DNA from: Chromera velia
Taxonomy: Eukaryota > Sar > Chromeraceae
DNA: 14,367 nucleotides
Direction of reading: 5' to 3'
NCBI GenBank assembly: GCA_018398765.1
Contig: JAHBMJ010002962.1
Coordinates: forward strand, 1-14,367
Of the stretch, positions 1 through 9,281 are shown piece by piece (position 1 is the stretch's first letter; each line of letters opens with the position of its first letter). Both the position numbers and the translations under genes were made by a program. The notes beneath the pieces are model-generated. The model saw only the letters and a program-made list of their open reading frames with translations. It had not been told where the DNA came from and ran no database searches.

Positions 1-1556
1 AGCCAGCAAGAAAGGGGTATCCCTTAAAGGAAGGCAGCTCGCGGTACAGATTTGCGAATAGAGCCGCGATCTGGAGCCCGCGAGAGAACGACACTGACTA
101 CAAGATCGTCTTTCGCGTCTGCCCCCACATCATGCAGAGCATGATCGCTTCTGCCATCGTCTACTGCCCTCCTCCTTTTCGGTTCGTCGTGTCCCTCCCT
201 CCATGAGAGAGAGCTCTCTCTCTCTGTGCGTCTCTCTCGTCCAATCATAGAAGAAAGGTGGTAGCTGATGAGTGCGCACTTTCTCCTTTTGTGTCCTACC
301 AAAAGAAGGAAGCCGCTCCTGCGTCGTCAAAGAAAACTCAATTGAGTACGCACGCCCGCTCCTCGCTCTCTGCCATAATTGACCCCAGTCCAGTCCTGCA
401 ATACCTCCATTCTGCATTCATGCAGGTCCGAGGGGGCGCCTGCACTTGGTGATTGGGACGGCCGTCTCTTCGCGAGCGCTGCCTCATTCGGAGCTGCCCT
501 CCGAGAGGCGGAAGGGATGCTCGCAGGGGCTGTGCAGCAGCAGGAGCAGCAGCAGCAGCAGCCAGATGGCCGCTTGGAGGTCCGTCCACTGTGGAGGAGG
601 GAGAAGGAAAACAGAGTCTTCCTCCTCGCGTCTGGCGGCGTGGGCGGTGATGAGGGAGGGAGGATCACACTGGCTGAAGAGGAGTGGATACAGCAGCAAG
701 TGGAAGGGTTGAAGGAGAAGGCGGAGCTGGAAGCGGTCGAGCTGATCCAAATCCCCCCACCGAGAGACTCGTCAGTCAGCTCACCTTTTTCTCCGCATCT
801 CTCTCTTCAGTTTTCCCCTTCTCTCTTCTTTTTTTCGGGTGATCTTTGTGCGATAATGTTACTTTGCTTTTCTTCTCTGTGTTCGGTACTGTCTTCGTTT
901 CTCTCTCCTCTCCTCTGCCCGTGTCTGTCTCTCTTGTGTTTTTTTCGTCCTCTGTGTGGCCCCCCTTGTCTTCGTGTGTGTCTCAAGAAAGGTATTCGGG
1001 GTTTCTCATCTCGAGACCTGTTGCAGCTCGCTCAAATGACGTCGTGTTCGTTCAACGTGGGGGGGGGCGCTTCTGTGTTTGTGTGTGTGTTTTTGTGTCT
1101 GCAGGCGCCCCCTCAGGGATCGTCTCGTGAGCCGGTCGATGTTCATTTTCCGACAGCCCCCTGGAAAGACAGAGGAGAGTCTTGCCAGCGAACCCATTAG
1201 CGGGGACGATTTTGGGATCATCGCTGGTCGCTGCTTGGCTGGGTTCCAGAGCGGCTTCAGAGATCAAAACAGACAGTACCACTCAGCCCTCCTGTCACGC
1301 TTTTTGAAGTACATCCTTCTCTTTCCTGCTGCCCCCCAGTCTTCTGTCGCAGATGAAGAAGGCACAGAAGAAGAAAAAGAAGAAGAAAAGGGCCGCGTTG
1401 CATCGTCACGAGGGGTTGATGGCGAGAGAGAGAAAGAAGGCCAGACTGAGAAATCCTCTTCTTCTTCTGCTGACGGGACGGGCCAAACCCTGGAGGAGGG
1501 TGCTTGCAGTGACACTGGGGAGGCGACTGAAAAGGGGTTCGTATGCCTGTTCAAGA

Positions 1557-1614
<58 letters not shown>

Positions 1615-1737
1615 ATGTGTATGTATGTATGTATGTGTGGGCTCTTTGAAGGCCCACAGTCGGAAATTATAAATTACTCTTCCCACTGTCTTCAAGCCCC
1701 TAGGAGTCTCACACACAGAGCATCCCCAAGATGCTGA
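1..1737 (+). CDS. Unrecognised multi-exon protein, 5' end outside the window
   Basis: Three exons join in frame: <1-181, 426-770 and 1105-1540. The introns begin gttcgt and gtcagt and end atgcag and ctgcag. Exon phases agree at both junctions (two bases carried to one base each time), which is strong evidence that this is one gene. The visible 320 residues begin at codon 3-5. The first exon is a non-repetitive stretch (TDYKIVFRVCPHIMQSM). The second exon has a glutamine run (QQQEQQQQQP) followed by an acidic, probably helical segment. The third has a non-repetitive portion (DDFGIIAGRCLAGFQSGF) and then a low-complexity tail rich in E, K and S, probably disordered. After 1540 a gtatgc donor leads into a GT repeat. 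A tentative last exon at 1660-1737 keeps phase and adds 25 residues before TGA, but its acceptor (cccacag) is weaker than the others; reading through instead stops at 1672. I do not recognise the family and assign no function. Confidence 0.6.
1557..1639. repeat. GT/TATG microsatellite
   Basis: An alternating GT run with interspersed TATG units. It lies just downstream of the proposed donor at 1541 and probably sits in the last intron or 3' region of the first gene. Read as protein it would be an implausible Cys-Val run, which supports splicing it out. Confidence 0.9.
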
Positions 1738-2243
1738 CTCAGGGCTTTAGTAAGGACCTCTTAGGGATGAAGATAGGCCACTCTGTTTTCATCAACTTGG
1801 GTCGACTTGGGTTCACTTCTGGAAAGCACCAGAAAAGTGAACATGGGTCGGCTATAGACCCCCCCCACCCCTGGGGGAGGTCCAACCCATACGGTCGGTT
1901 TTGATTTTAATTTTTGATGGCCCCTAAAAATAGCTAACTATTAGTCACTATTTTTACTATTTTCACTATTTTGATATAGCAAGCCAACTCATAGATATGG
2001 CAGTGCATACAGTTTGCTTCACTCAGTATGCTCGCGCGACCGCAATGTACGCGTGTACAAACAAATTGATAAAACCCGCTGTGGCGCATTGCTTGCACAT
2101 CCACGCACTCATCGAATCGCACTTGTGAGAATTATCAAGCACGGCCGGGACTGTGACAAACATGCATATGCAGCAACTGCATACACTCACATTCTGAATG
2201 CTCTCACAAATGGATGAATGGATGATAGCAAACTTCACATTTA

Positions 2244-2510
2244 GAAAGCTAAATTACTAATTTTAGTCAAACTTTGGAAGTCGATTTCTCGTGAACCATA
2301 AAGAGTTAGATGTTCAAACTAACATGTAGTGCTTATAGCTAGGGTTATAGCTTTTATATAGACGTATATAAGCACTGTTAGTTCTTATAGCTAGGGTTAT
2401 AGCTTTTATATAGACATATATAAACACTGTTAGTTTGAACATCTAACTCTTTATGGTTCACGAGAAATATCAACTTCCAAAGTTTAACTAAAATTAGTAA
2501 TTTAGCTTTC
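2244..2510. mobile_element. Foldback / MITE-like element with ~80 bp inverted arms
   Basis: The left arm (2244-2324) starts GAAAGCTAAATTACTAATTT and ends CAAACTAACA. The right arm (2428-2510) starts TGTTAGTTTG and ends AGTAATTTAGCTTTC. They are reverse complements over about 80 bases with only a few mismatches and a small length difference. The core between them contains a 52 bp tandem duplication. There is no coding capacity, so this resembles a non-autonomous foldback or MITE element. A target-site duplication is not evident. The close arm identity suggests a recent origin or ongoing arm homogenisation. Confidence 0.8.
2332..2435. repeat. 52 bp tandem duplication inside the foldback core
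   Basis: Copy one is 2332-2383 and copy two is 2384-2435. Both read CTTATAGCTAGGGTTATAGC, continue through TTTTATATAGAC and end CACTGTTAGTT. I see two single-base differences (GACG/GACA and AAGC/AAAC). The second copy runs into the start of the right arm, so the duplication probably arose after the element formed. Confidence 0.85.
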
Positions 2511-2900
2511 CAAATTACTTTAGTTTACTATTCTAAATTACTCTAAATTGCCTTAAATTGCTTTAAATTATTAAGCCAAATTACTCAAAATTACTTTAAA
2601 TTACTCATCTAAATTACTCAAACTTGCAGGGAACATATTTTTCAGCTTGACATCAGAAAAAAAAAAAAAGTGAAAATGACTTCTTTTTTTTTTGAAAATT
2701 ACCCCTAGCTCGGGCTTGTTTATGTTTTTTCCTTCAAAAGGTTTCTCCCGCAGGACCTATAGTTTCCATCAACTTGAACTTGTTCCAATCAACGAGTGAA
2801 GATGTTGAGCCGCAACTTGAGCGATCCGGAGTGAAAGGGGGCGGGTTCAGTTAGGGGTTCAGCTGGCTACGTGAAAAATTAATAGGCGGAAAGAGACACA

Positions 2901-3690
2901 GACACACACGTCGCTCGTCACTGTTGATACACACAAGTTCCATCAGGAAGGAATGAAGGATTCAAGCTCTCGGCCCCCCCTCTCTCCCTTACGTATCGAC
3001 TAACTGCCCCCCCCTCCCTCCCTCCCTCCCTCCCTTCTTTCTTCTTCCTTTGCTGATCCGTTGGCGGCTGCTCTTTCTGTCCTACCCTGTGCCTATTCAA
3101 GTGAGTATCTAGGTGAGTATGTTCTCTCTGTATGGACAAGCAGCAGTGCCGACCTCAGCACACAGGATCCAAAAATGTTGTCGAAATTGTGTAAAAGGGA
3201 TTTGGGGGAGAAGACGAAAGAAAGTACCGGTGGCGCTGTCTGACGGACGAAATGGCAAGGAGGAGAAACAAAGACGGAAGCAGGAGTGTATTCGATCGAG
3301 GCAGGAAGAAAGTGCGATCGACAGCGAGCAAGGCCAACCTACGGACTCTCGTACCGAACCGCCGTCGAAGCATGCCCGCTTGATCGATCGAAGATATGGA
3401 GAACTTTCAGGAAGAAAAACAGGGACAAGGGCCCTTCTCCACCGAGCGATGGATCGATCGATAGCGAAAGAGTGGGAAAATGAAAGAGGCGCCTCGGGAG
3501 GGGACAAAAATTAGTAGATGGGGCAGACGATCGAAAAGGAATTGAAGCTCTCCTTCTCCCTTTTCTTCCCACCGCCAAAAATCATGCAAGAGAGGGCCAT
3601 CGGGAGGGCAAAAGAGAACAGAACATTACTGCACACACTCACACACCATACCATGACTTCTTACCCGCTGATTCAACTCACTCGACTAGA
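2901..3690. other. Gene-poor stretch downstream of the UDP-glucose dehydrogenase gene
   Basis: It contains a pyrimidine tract of CCCT units followed by TTTC-type sequence (3007-3050) and repeated GATCGATCG-type tetranucleotides (about 3380-3465). The longest plus-strand open frame (about 3113-3514) is rich in K, R and E and has no recognisable domain; I treat it as chance. Part of 3500-3690 is presumably the 3' UTR of the minus-strand dehydrogenase, but no clear polyadenylation signal stands out. Confidence 0.5.
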
Positions 3691-5163
3691 TCAGATGGAT
3701 GCCGGTTGGAAAACCGACTTCCCCGCCTTGTAAGGAGGCTTCCCGATCGAGTGATATTCGAACCCCATGTTCGACAATGCGACTGGATCGAGAATGTTTC
3801 TGCCATCAAACAGGAAGGCAGGCTTCTGCATCTTGGCGTAGAAGCTCTCGTAGTCGTACGTCTTGAACTCGTCCCACTCGGTCAGGATCACAATCGCGTG
3901 GGCACCGTCGACTGCCTCTGCGGGGTTGGAGACGGAGAGGAAGGTCTTCTCGTACGGTGCCAAGTCCACACCGTGATCTTGGAACTCTCTCACTGCCTGT
4001 TCCCTCGTGACTTTGGGATCATAGACGTTGCACACAGCACCGTCAATCAGAAGTTGGGAACAGACGGTCATTGCAGCCGTCTCTCTGGTGTCCCCGGTGT
4101 CCTTCTTGAACGCGAATCCAAACACCGCGATCTTCTTTCTGTTCACGGTGTTGAACATCGCACTAAGGATCTTTCGGACGAAGTTGGACTTCTGGAGCTC
4201 GTTCATGTCCACGACAGACTGCCAATATTTGGCAACCTCGGGGAGGCCAAAACTCTCGCACAGATACACGAGATTCAAAATGTCCTTCTGGAAACACGAA
4301 CCCCCGAACCCGACAGAGGCATTCAGAAATTTCGGACCAATTCGGCCATCTGTGCCGATTGCGTACGACACTTCCTTCACATTCGCCCCCGTCTTTTCGC
4401 ACAACATCGAAATCGCGTTGATCGAACTGATTCTCTGCGCAAGGAAGGCGTTGGCTACGAGTTTGGACAACTCAGACGACCACAGATTGGTCGTGATGAT
4501 CTTCTCTCGAGGGACCCAGTTGGCGTAAATGTCCACCAACACTTGAGAGGCAAAATTGCCCTCAGGGGTCTCTGGGCCTCCAATCAAAACGCGATCGGGG
4601 GCAGTGAGATCGGAAATGGCAGTGCCCTCTGCGAGGAATTCGGGGTTCGACAAGACGACAAACTTACACCCATTCTTCTCATTGGCCCTTAACACCTGTT
4701 GCACTGCAGCGGCAGTACGCACAGGCACAGTGGACTTCTCAATCACAATCTTGGAACTGGTCGCATTGGCCGCGACAGACCGTGCAGCCAACTCCCAGGT
4801 TCCGAGGTCTGCCGCCCTTCCCGCCCCTACCCCCTTCGTCTTCGTGGGTGTGTTCACAGACACAAAAATGATGTCAGCCTCGTCAATCCCCCTTGCTACG
4901 TCTGTCGAGAAGAAGAGATTCTTCCCCCGACGCTCTTTCACGATTTCATCGAGGCCCGGTTCGTAAATGGGGAGCGTGTCGGAATTCCACGCAGAGATAC
5001 GGGCCTCACTGATATCAAGCACAGTGACGGTAATGTGATGGGCTTTGTGGGCAATCATGGCCATGGTCGGCCCTCCAACGTAGCCCGCACCAATGCAGGC
5101 AATCTTGGTCTTGTCCACCATGGTGAACTTGTCGTCTAAACGGGGTGTGGGCGTGCAACTCAT
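3691..5163 (-). CDS. UGDH: UDP-glucose 6-dehydrogenase, intronless
   Basis: Oxidises UDP-glucose to UDP-glucuronate with two NAD+ in the cytosol, supplying glucuronate and, through it, xylose and related sugars for wall polysaccharides or glycans. The frame from the first ATG (5163) encodes 490 residues, close to the 494 of human UGDH. The N-terminal Rossmann domain starts with CIGAGYVGG (GxGxxG at about residues 25-30). Then follow SNPEFLAEG (Glu179), the linking helix [16 protein letters not shown] (Lys234, Asn238) and the catalytic loop [13 protein letters not shown] (Cys290, Asp294). The C-terminal nucleotide-binding domain contains [14 protein letters not shown] and ends near ILTEWDEF. 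All expected catalytic residues are present. The sequence is clearly of the eukaryotic animal/plant type. A second ATG at 5121 (residue 15) has a better context (ACCATGG) and aligns with human Met1, so the true start may be there (476 residues). No introns, unlike the flanking genes. TGA at 3693-3691. Confidence 0.97.
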   Translation of the reverse strand: MSCTPTPRLDDKFTMVDKTKIACIGAGYVGGPTMAMIAHKAHHITVTVLDISEARISAWNSDTLPIYEPGLDEIVKERRGKNLFFSTDVARGIDEADIIFVSVNTPTKTKGVGAGRAADLGTWELAARSVAANATSSKIVIEKSTVPVRTAAAVQQVLRANEKNGCKFVVLSNPEFLAEGTAISDLTAPDRVLIGGPETPEGNFASQVLVDIYANWVPREKIITTNLWSSELSKLVANAFLAQRISSINAISMLCEKTGANVKEVSYAIGTDGRIGPKFLNASVGFGGSCFQKDILNLVYLCESFGLPEVAKYWQSVVDMNELQKSNFVRKILSAMFNTVNRKKIAVFGFAFKKDTGDTRETAAMTVCSQLLIDGAVCNVYDPKVTREQAVREFQDHGVDLAPYEKTFLSVSNPAEAVDGAHAIVILTEWDEFKTYDYESFYAKMQKPAFLFDGRNILDPVALSNMGFEYHSIGKPPYKAGKSVFQPASI

Positions 5164-5815
5164 GGTCACGACACTTCACTTCGAGGGACGCTTCAGCCTC
5201 TGTCTCTTCTGTTCGGGCAACACGTGGTGCAAACGTTCAGGTAAAGGTGGGTGCAATGATGCACAAGAAGCCGACAGGGTGAGAGGCAAGTAGATCATAC
5301 AGCAAGTACGGTGTACACAGAGAGGTTGTGAAGAAGAAAGATCGACGAACTGAACAAGTCCATCTGTCCGTAGTGGATGGCCACTGCATGGCCAGCCCTG
5401 TATCGGTCACCTAGCTAGCTCTCTCGCGTGGTCCCGGAAAGCCCTTTTTTGCGAGCTAGGTGATGCATGCTCTGACGCACGCAACCATGTGTTGCACCAA
5501 TGAGTTCGCATGCAACCAAAGGTCAGTCGTTTCCCTTTCTCAGCCTTTCTGACCCCTTTCAAGTTTCGTGGAACCATGCAATGATTGTAGAGTGAGGGGA
5601 CAAGAGAGAGTCAAGTAGATTGTCTTGCCATATACAACGGTCTATATAGAGCACCCTCGTATGCAGATCCAACGAAAGGCTGAAACGCTACTGAAAGAAC
5701 AGTCTGTATGAGCACCAGACAACGGCGGTAATTGACTGACTCAACTGAGAGTATATACCTCAACCGGTTTTCAATTGGGAGAGGCTTCTTCAAGACATTT
5801 GCCTGTCTTGGGTCA
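5164..5815. promoter_or_regulatory. Divergent spacer between UGDH and the COWP-like gene
   Basis: This 652 bp spacer must hold the 5' UTRs and promoters of both head-to-head genes. TGCATGC lies at 5464-5470 and GCATGCA at 5508-5514. GCATGC is a core bound by ApiAP2 regulators in apicomplexans (established knowledge). TATA-like sequences occur at about 5644 (CTATATAGA) and 5751 (GTATATACC), upstream of the COWP-like start. An imperfect inverted repeat is listed separately. No open frame here looks coding. A shared promoter is inference. Confidence 0.6.
5407..5463. repeat. Inverted repeat in the divergent spacer
   Basis: TCACCTAGCT (5407-5416) is the exact reverse complement of AGCTAGGTGA (5454-5463). 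With one bulge the pairing extends through CTCGC and GCGAG. It could form a hairpin or be a paired protein-binding site. Its position between two divergent genes makes it a regulatory candidate. Confidence 0.6.
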
Positions 5816-7131
5816 ATGAAAACCCACCGATTGGTTTTAGTCTTAGGTGCCTCCCTGGTCGGCAAAGTGGTACGTCGGGTAAAATTTTGGGTGCAACATA
5901 CACGGAGACTTGCCGCCACTTTTGAGAATGGTCCTATCGGAGTGTCTGGCATAGTTGTTCTCATCAGCCAGCCGAGCTTCCATGATTGTATCGGACCTGT
6001 GTGTGCCTTAATTGACCTGGAGTGGACGGGCATCGTTTCTGCAGGGGCTGCATCACGCTTCTTCTTTCTTTGTGCTCCTTGATTTGCAGGCCGGGCAGGC
6101 TGGGTGCGCGAAAGGATGGTACAGGGAGGCAAACACTTGTGTGATGAAGCAAACCCTCCCGTATATATGCAACGTCAGTCATTTTCCGGTACGGGAGCGG
6201 ACCAGCAGAGGAGGGCTTTGGTCACCTGTCTGCAAGCCCATCGATCGTGCATGTCCATTCATGTCTTCCTCCCTGCAATTAAGACATGAATCAGAGAAGG
6301 GCTCGCCCTGACAGTTTGGACTTCTCATGCCATATATACGAGCAGAAAAAGGAAGAAAGCGGGACCCTGCGCTTTCGTTTTTTCACCCTCCCATTCTTCC
6401 TCCATGCGCTTCTGTGTGCTCTTCCACCGGCTTCACCTCTCCGCTCCTCTTGTCTTCCCTCATTTATTCGTTTGTGCTTGCGTTCATCCATGCCTTTGCA
6501 CAATTGGTTGTTACTCGTTCCGCCGTACCAACATAATTCTCAGAGTCCCTCGTTTTTTTTTCTTTCCATTAACGGTGGGCGGTGGGGAAACTAGTGGGTT
6601 CGGGGCAGTGGGCAGCTCGCAAGAAAGACGATAAGAGCGCCAGAGCATCTTTTGTGCGTTTCCTTTACCTCTCGCTATGCGCCTATGTGGGTGCAGAAGG
6701 AGGGATGGGCCCCCATGGAGAACACCTGTCAGCAAATAAAGTTCAAGAGAGCAAAGAAAGAGTGCGAAGAGGGATACGACAAGCAGCTGTCTCTGTCCAT
6801 CGACTCAATCGGACAGCACGTCTGCGTGTCGAAGGAGAAAGTCCACCCGATGCTGGTCAGCAGAAATGAATGGATTCGCATTCCTTTTATTGTCCTGCTT
6901 TCAAAACAGACAGACAGATAGACAGACAGACAAACAGACAGGGAGACGGAAAGACAGAAAAGACTCCCATTTTCTTTGAAGGGTCTTGGACAGCCATTTG
7001 TTTCCTTTTTTTTTCCTTGTCTGCTTTTTTTCTCGCTGCTCACATCTCTCTTCTTGTGTCCTCCTCCCCTTATTCCTTCCTGCGTTCCTCACATTGGTTC
7101 TGATAGGGGTGGCTTTTCTTCGCTTTTTCTT

Positions 7132-7163
<32 letters not shown>

Positions 7164-9281
7164 TTTCTTTCTTTCTTTCTTTCCTTCCTTCCTTCCTTCC
7201 TTCCTTCTTTCCTTCTTTCTTTCCGTTTGTCTTTGTTTGTGTGTTTGTTTGTTTTTATTCGTCTGATCCTCTTCACGCGTACGTCTTCCTGAAAGTCTTC
7301 CTGCCTGATGTTGACTGCTGAGTTCAATGCATGCATGCATGAGGCATGCAGAGTTGCGGTATCGGATGGAACTTCGATGGGAAGAATTGTATCTTCGAGG
7401 AATTCGTCGCTCCTGTCGGCATGGCGACTTCCAAGAAGGGATTCTCTCCCGCCTACCTGGCAGACGGCAGCGTTGCCTGCCCTGTGGGGGCGTTCCCTGC
7501 AGAGCATGGGGGGCCTCCTGAGTGCGTGATCAGGAGAGAGACGCCGCCTATCAGGGTCAGGGCGTGTGTGCGTGCGTGCGTCAGCATGTCTTGGAAGAGG
7601 GAACGCATCTCGTTTGTATCTGCCTTAACCCTTTTTGAGGGTCTAAGCAAAGAATTCTCTGTTTCCGAATGTTAGTCTCTCTCTGAGTTCGTCTGTGCAC
7701 CCTTTTCGAAATCGATGGACTCATGGGACTCTGAATTCCGTCGAGTGCCTTTCTCAATTGCCGCACCTGGCAGTTGTTTTGTGAGGTGAGTTGATTCCCT
7801 TTTTTCTCTTTTCGTTCTTTTGTTCGTTTTTTCTTCTGCAGAAGTGTCCCGAAGGATTTCTGCCTCTCGGGGGTATGCCGGGGGAAGACAAACACTGCGT
7901 GAGGGTAAGTGAGTTTGAGATGAGGGGAAAGATTACTGCATATATCGTTGATTTTCTTGGCTGCCTGCATGTCTGCCTTGGCTTTTCTTGCCGCGTGTCA
8001 GCATGGGTCTGTAAGCACTTTTCCTTGTCCTTCTTTCTCACATTTTGTTGGTGGGGAAATGACTGTTCCCTCTCTCCCTCGCGCTCGCTTGCACGCACAG
8101 CAGGGCATTCTCATGCAAAGTATTCTCACCCAAACACGGGCCCATGAGAATAAGCCAAGCTTTGTGAAAAGAGAAATTTAGAGGCAGCCTGAAGGTCCTC
8201 TGCCCTAACTCGATAGAGAGAGAGAGTGTTTGCTGTGCATGGGGGGGCTATGAAGGAAGATTGATTCCCTGTCCTCCCTCTTTCCGGGTTTGCGTTGTAA
8301 GGTATGACTTAGGTGCCTCAACTTGACAGAGAAAGAATAAGGTCTTGACTCTCATTTCATTTTCTCGAATCGATGGAAACACCATTCTGCAGATCAGCCA
8401 GCTCCCCCTCCAGTACGTGTGCGACCCCGGCTACTTGAAATTCACAGACGGCACCACGGGATGCTACTATTACGAGTGGCACGATATGTACAAGAGCTGC
8501 CCGAAGGGGTGGGAGCTGACGCCAAACGCAGAGACCCGAGTTGACGAGTGCGTCCGGTATCTCTTCCACCCACCTATTGATGACTTCTGCAAGGTGCGTC
8601 GGTCTGGCTAGCAGTCTGCATGCAGTCTGTCGGATGATTGGTTGGTCTGCCAGTCTTTGCATGGTCTGAGGGTCTTGTCAACCTCTCTGGACACCGCCAG
8701 TGGATTCCTCCCTTCCTTCCTTCCTTCCTTGCTTGCTTGCTTCATTCATTCATTCATTCATTCATTCATTGGCATTCCGTTTGTTTTCCACCCTCGCAAA
8801 AGTATTGACAGATGTGACCACATTCATGGAAATACAAGACGTACCGCAAATAACTCTCTCCAACTCAAGCAGCAGCCGGCCAAAGAGGAGTGAAATTTCT
8901 GCGTAGACCCGCCTGCCTGACGGCATTCCATCCTCATCCTTAACAGATCGAGCAGAGAGAAGGCAGGGGGTTGCCGGGACTTTCGCTTGTTGGCCAACGC
9001 ATCCATTCAGATCAGAGGGGATGTGCAAGACGCCTTCCCAGATCCAGGAAGGCGCGCCCCTGTGTCAGCAAAGAGAAAACGTTTCACAATGATTCTGGTA
9101 CATGTGTCTACACTGGCAGCTTTCATCAATGCCGCACTTCATTGTTCTTGTTGCATGCCTGCAGGGTGGCCCGTGTGACAACAAGCAGGCAGTGATCGCG
9201 GAGGCCCCCCTGAAGGTGCGGGACGAGGCTCTGATGGACTCGCGTGTCACTGCAGCCTTCGCGCAGGCAGGACTATATTGA
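5816..9281 (+). CDS. Secreted cysteine-rich oocyst-wall-protein-like (COWP family) protein, seven exons
   Basis: Exons 5816-5869, 6090-6173, 6697-6855, 7352-7555, 7842-7904, 8393-8593 and 9165-9281 join to 293 residues ending TGA. Every intron is phase 0 and every acceptor reads TGCAG. Exon 1 is a typical signal peptide (MKTHRLVLVLGASLVGKV); cleavage is likely near AGQA. The mature part has 18 cysteines. They form eight units of C-x(2-3)-G-[W/F/Y/A]...C (CAKGWYREANTC at 24-35, then CNKEGW, CEEGY, CGIGW, CPVGAF, CPEGF, CDPGY, CPKGW) plus a terminal CKGGPC. Most units are joined by linkers of about 11 residues; one linker, after unit four, is 29 residues. A cysteine-free tail of about 33 residues ends GLY. 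This is the architecture of COWP-type oocyst wall proteins of Cryptosporidium and Toxoplasma, which form disulfide-linked walls; it is much shorter than classical COWP1. There are no transmembrane segments after the signal, so it is secreted or wall-bound. It stands head-to-head with UGDH. A missed small exon cannot be excluded. Confidence 0.85.
6906..6941. repeat. ACAG/ATAG microsatellite in an intron of the COWP-like gene
   Basis: A short run of CAGA-type tetranucleotide units just after the donor at 6856, inside intron 3. Confidence 0.8.
7121..7224. repeat. TTTC/TTCC pyrimidine tract in an intron of the COWP-like gene
   Basis: A long pure-pyrimidine tract, first mainly TTTC units and then TTCC units, in intron 3 ahead of the acceptor at 7351. 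It is too far upstream to be the branch-proximal tract itself. Such homopurine-homopyrimidine runs can adopt triplex structures. Confidence 0.85.
8709..8770. repeat. Composite tetranucleotide repeat CCTT-GCTT-CATT
   Basis: Three tetranucleotide arrays abut: CCTT units, then GCTT units, then CATT units. Each differs from a neighbour by one or two base changes, as expected if point mutations in one array were expanded in steps. It lies in the last intron of the COWP-like gene. Confidence 0.85.

Larger units (their letters stand above)
1740..2900. repeat. AT-rich repeat-dense intergenic region, no gene seen
   Basis: No open frame here has coding character. The region holds an imperfect hairpin (about 1803-1850, arms around GTTCACTT and AAGTGAAC), C/G-run inverted sequence at 1861-1880, short ACTATTTT repeats (about 1935-1975), the foldback element listed separately, degenerate AAATTACT-type repeats (about 2510-2625), an A13 run at 2657-2669 and a T-run at 2683-2693. 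CATCAACTTG occurs in direct orientation at 1790 and 2767, close to the two edges, so this may be one composite insertion. That reading is inference. Confidence 0.6.

Noticed and set aside
1557-1672. Read-through of the GT repeat as a Cys-Val-rich C-terminus of the first gene
   Set aside because: The repeat follows a plausible gtatgc donor, and a Cys-Val alternation of this kind is typical of translated microsatellite.
3113-3514. 133-codon plus-strand frame rich in K, R and E
   Set aside because: It has biased low-complexity composition, includes GATCGATC repeats, overlaps an equally long minus-strand frame and has no domain.
3706-5139. Long plus-strand open frames antisense to the UDP-glucose dehydrogenase
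   Set aside because: They are shadows of the strongly supported minus-strand gene and have no recognisable domains.
7070-7507. Minus-strand frame with long K/E/R runs
   Set aside because: It is a translation of the TTTC/TTCC pyrimidine tract and is antisense to a real exon of the COWP-like gene.
8709-8770. CRISPR-like array
   Set aside because: Repeats are tetranucleotide microsatellites without spacers, in a eukaryotic intron.
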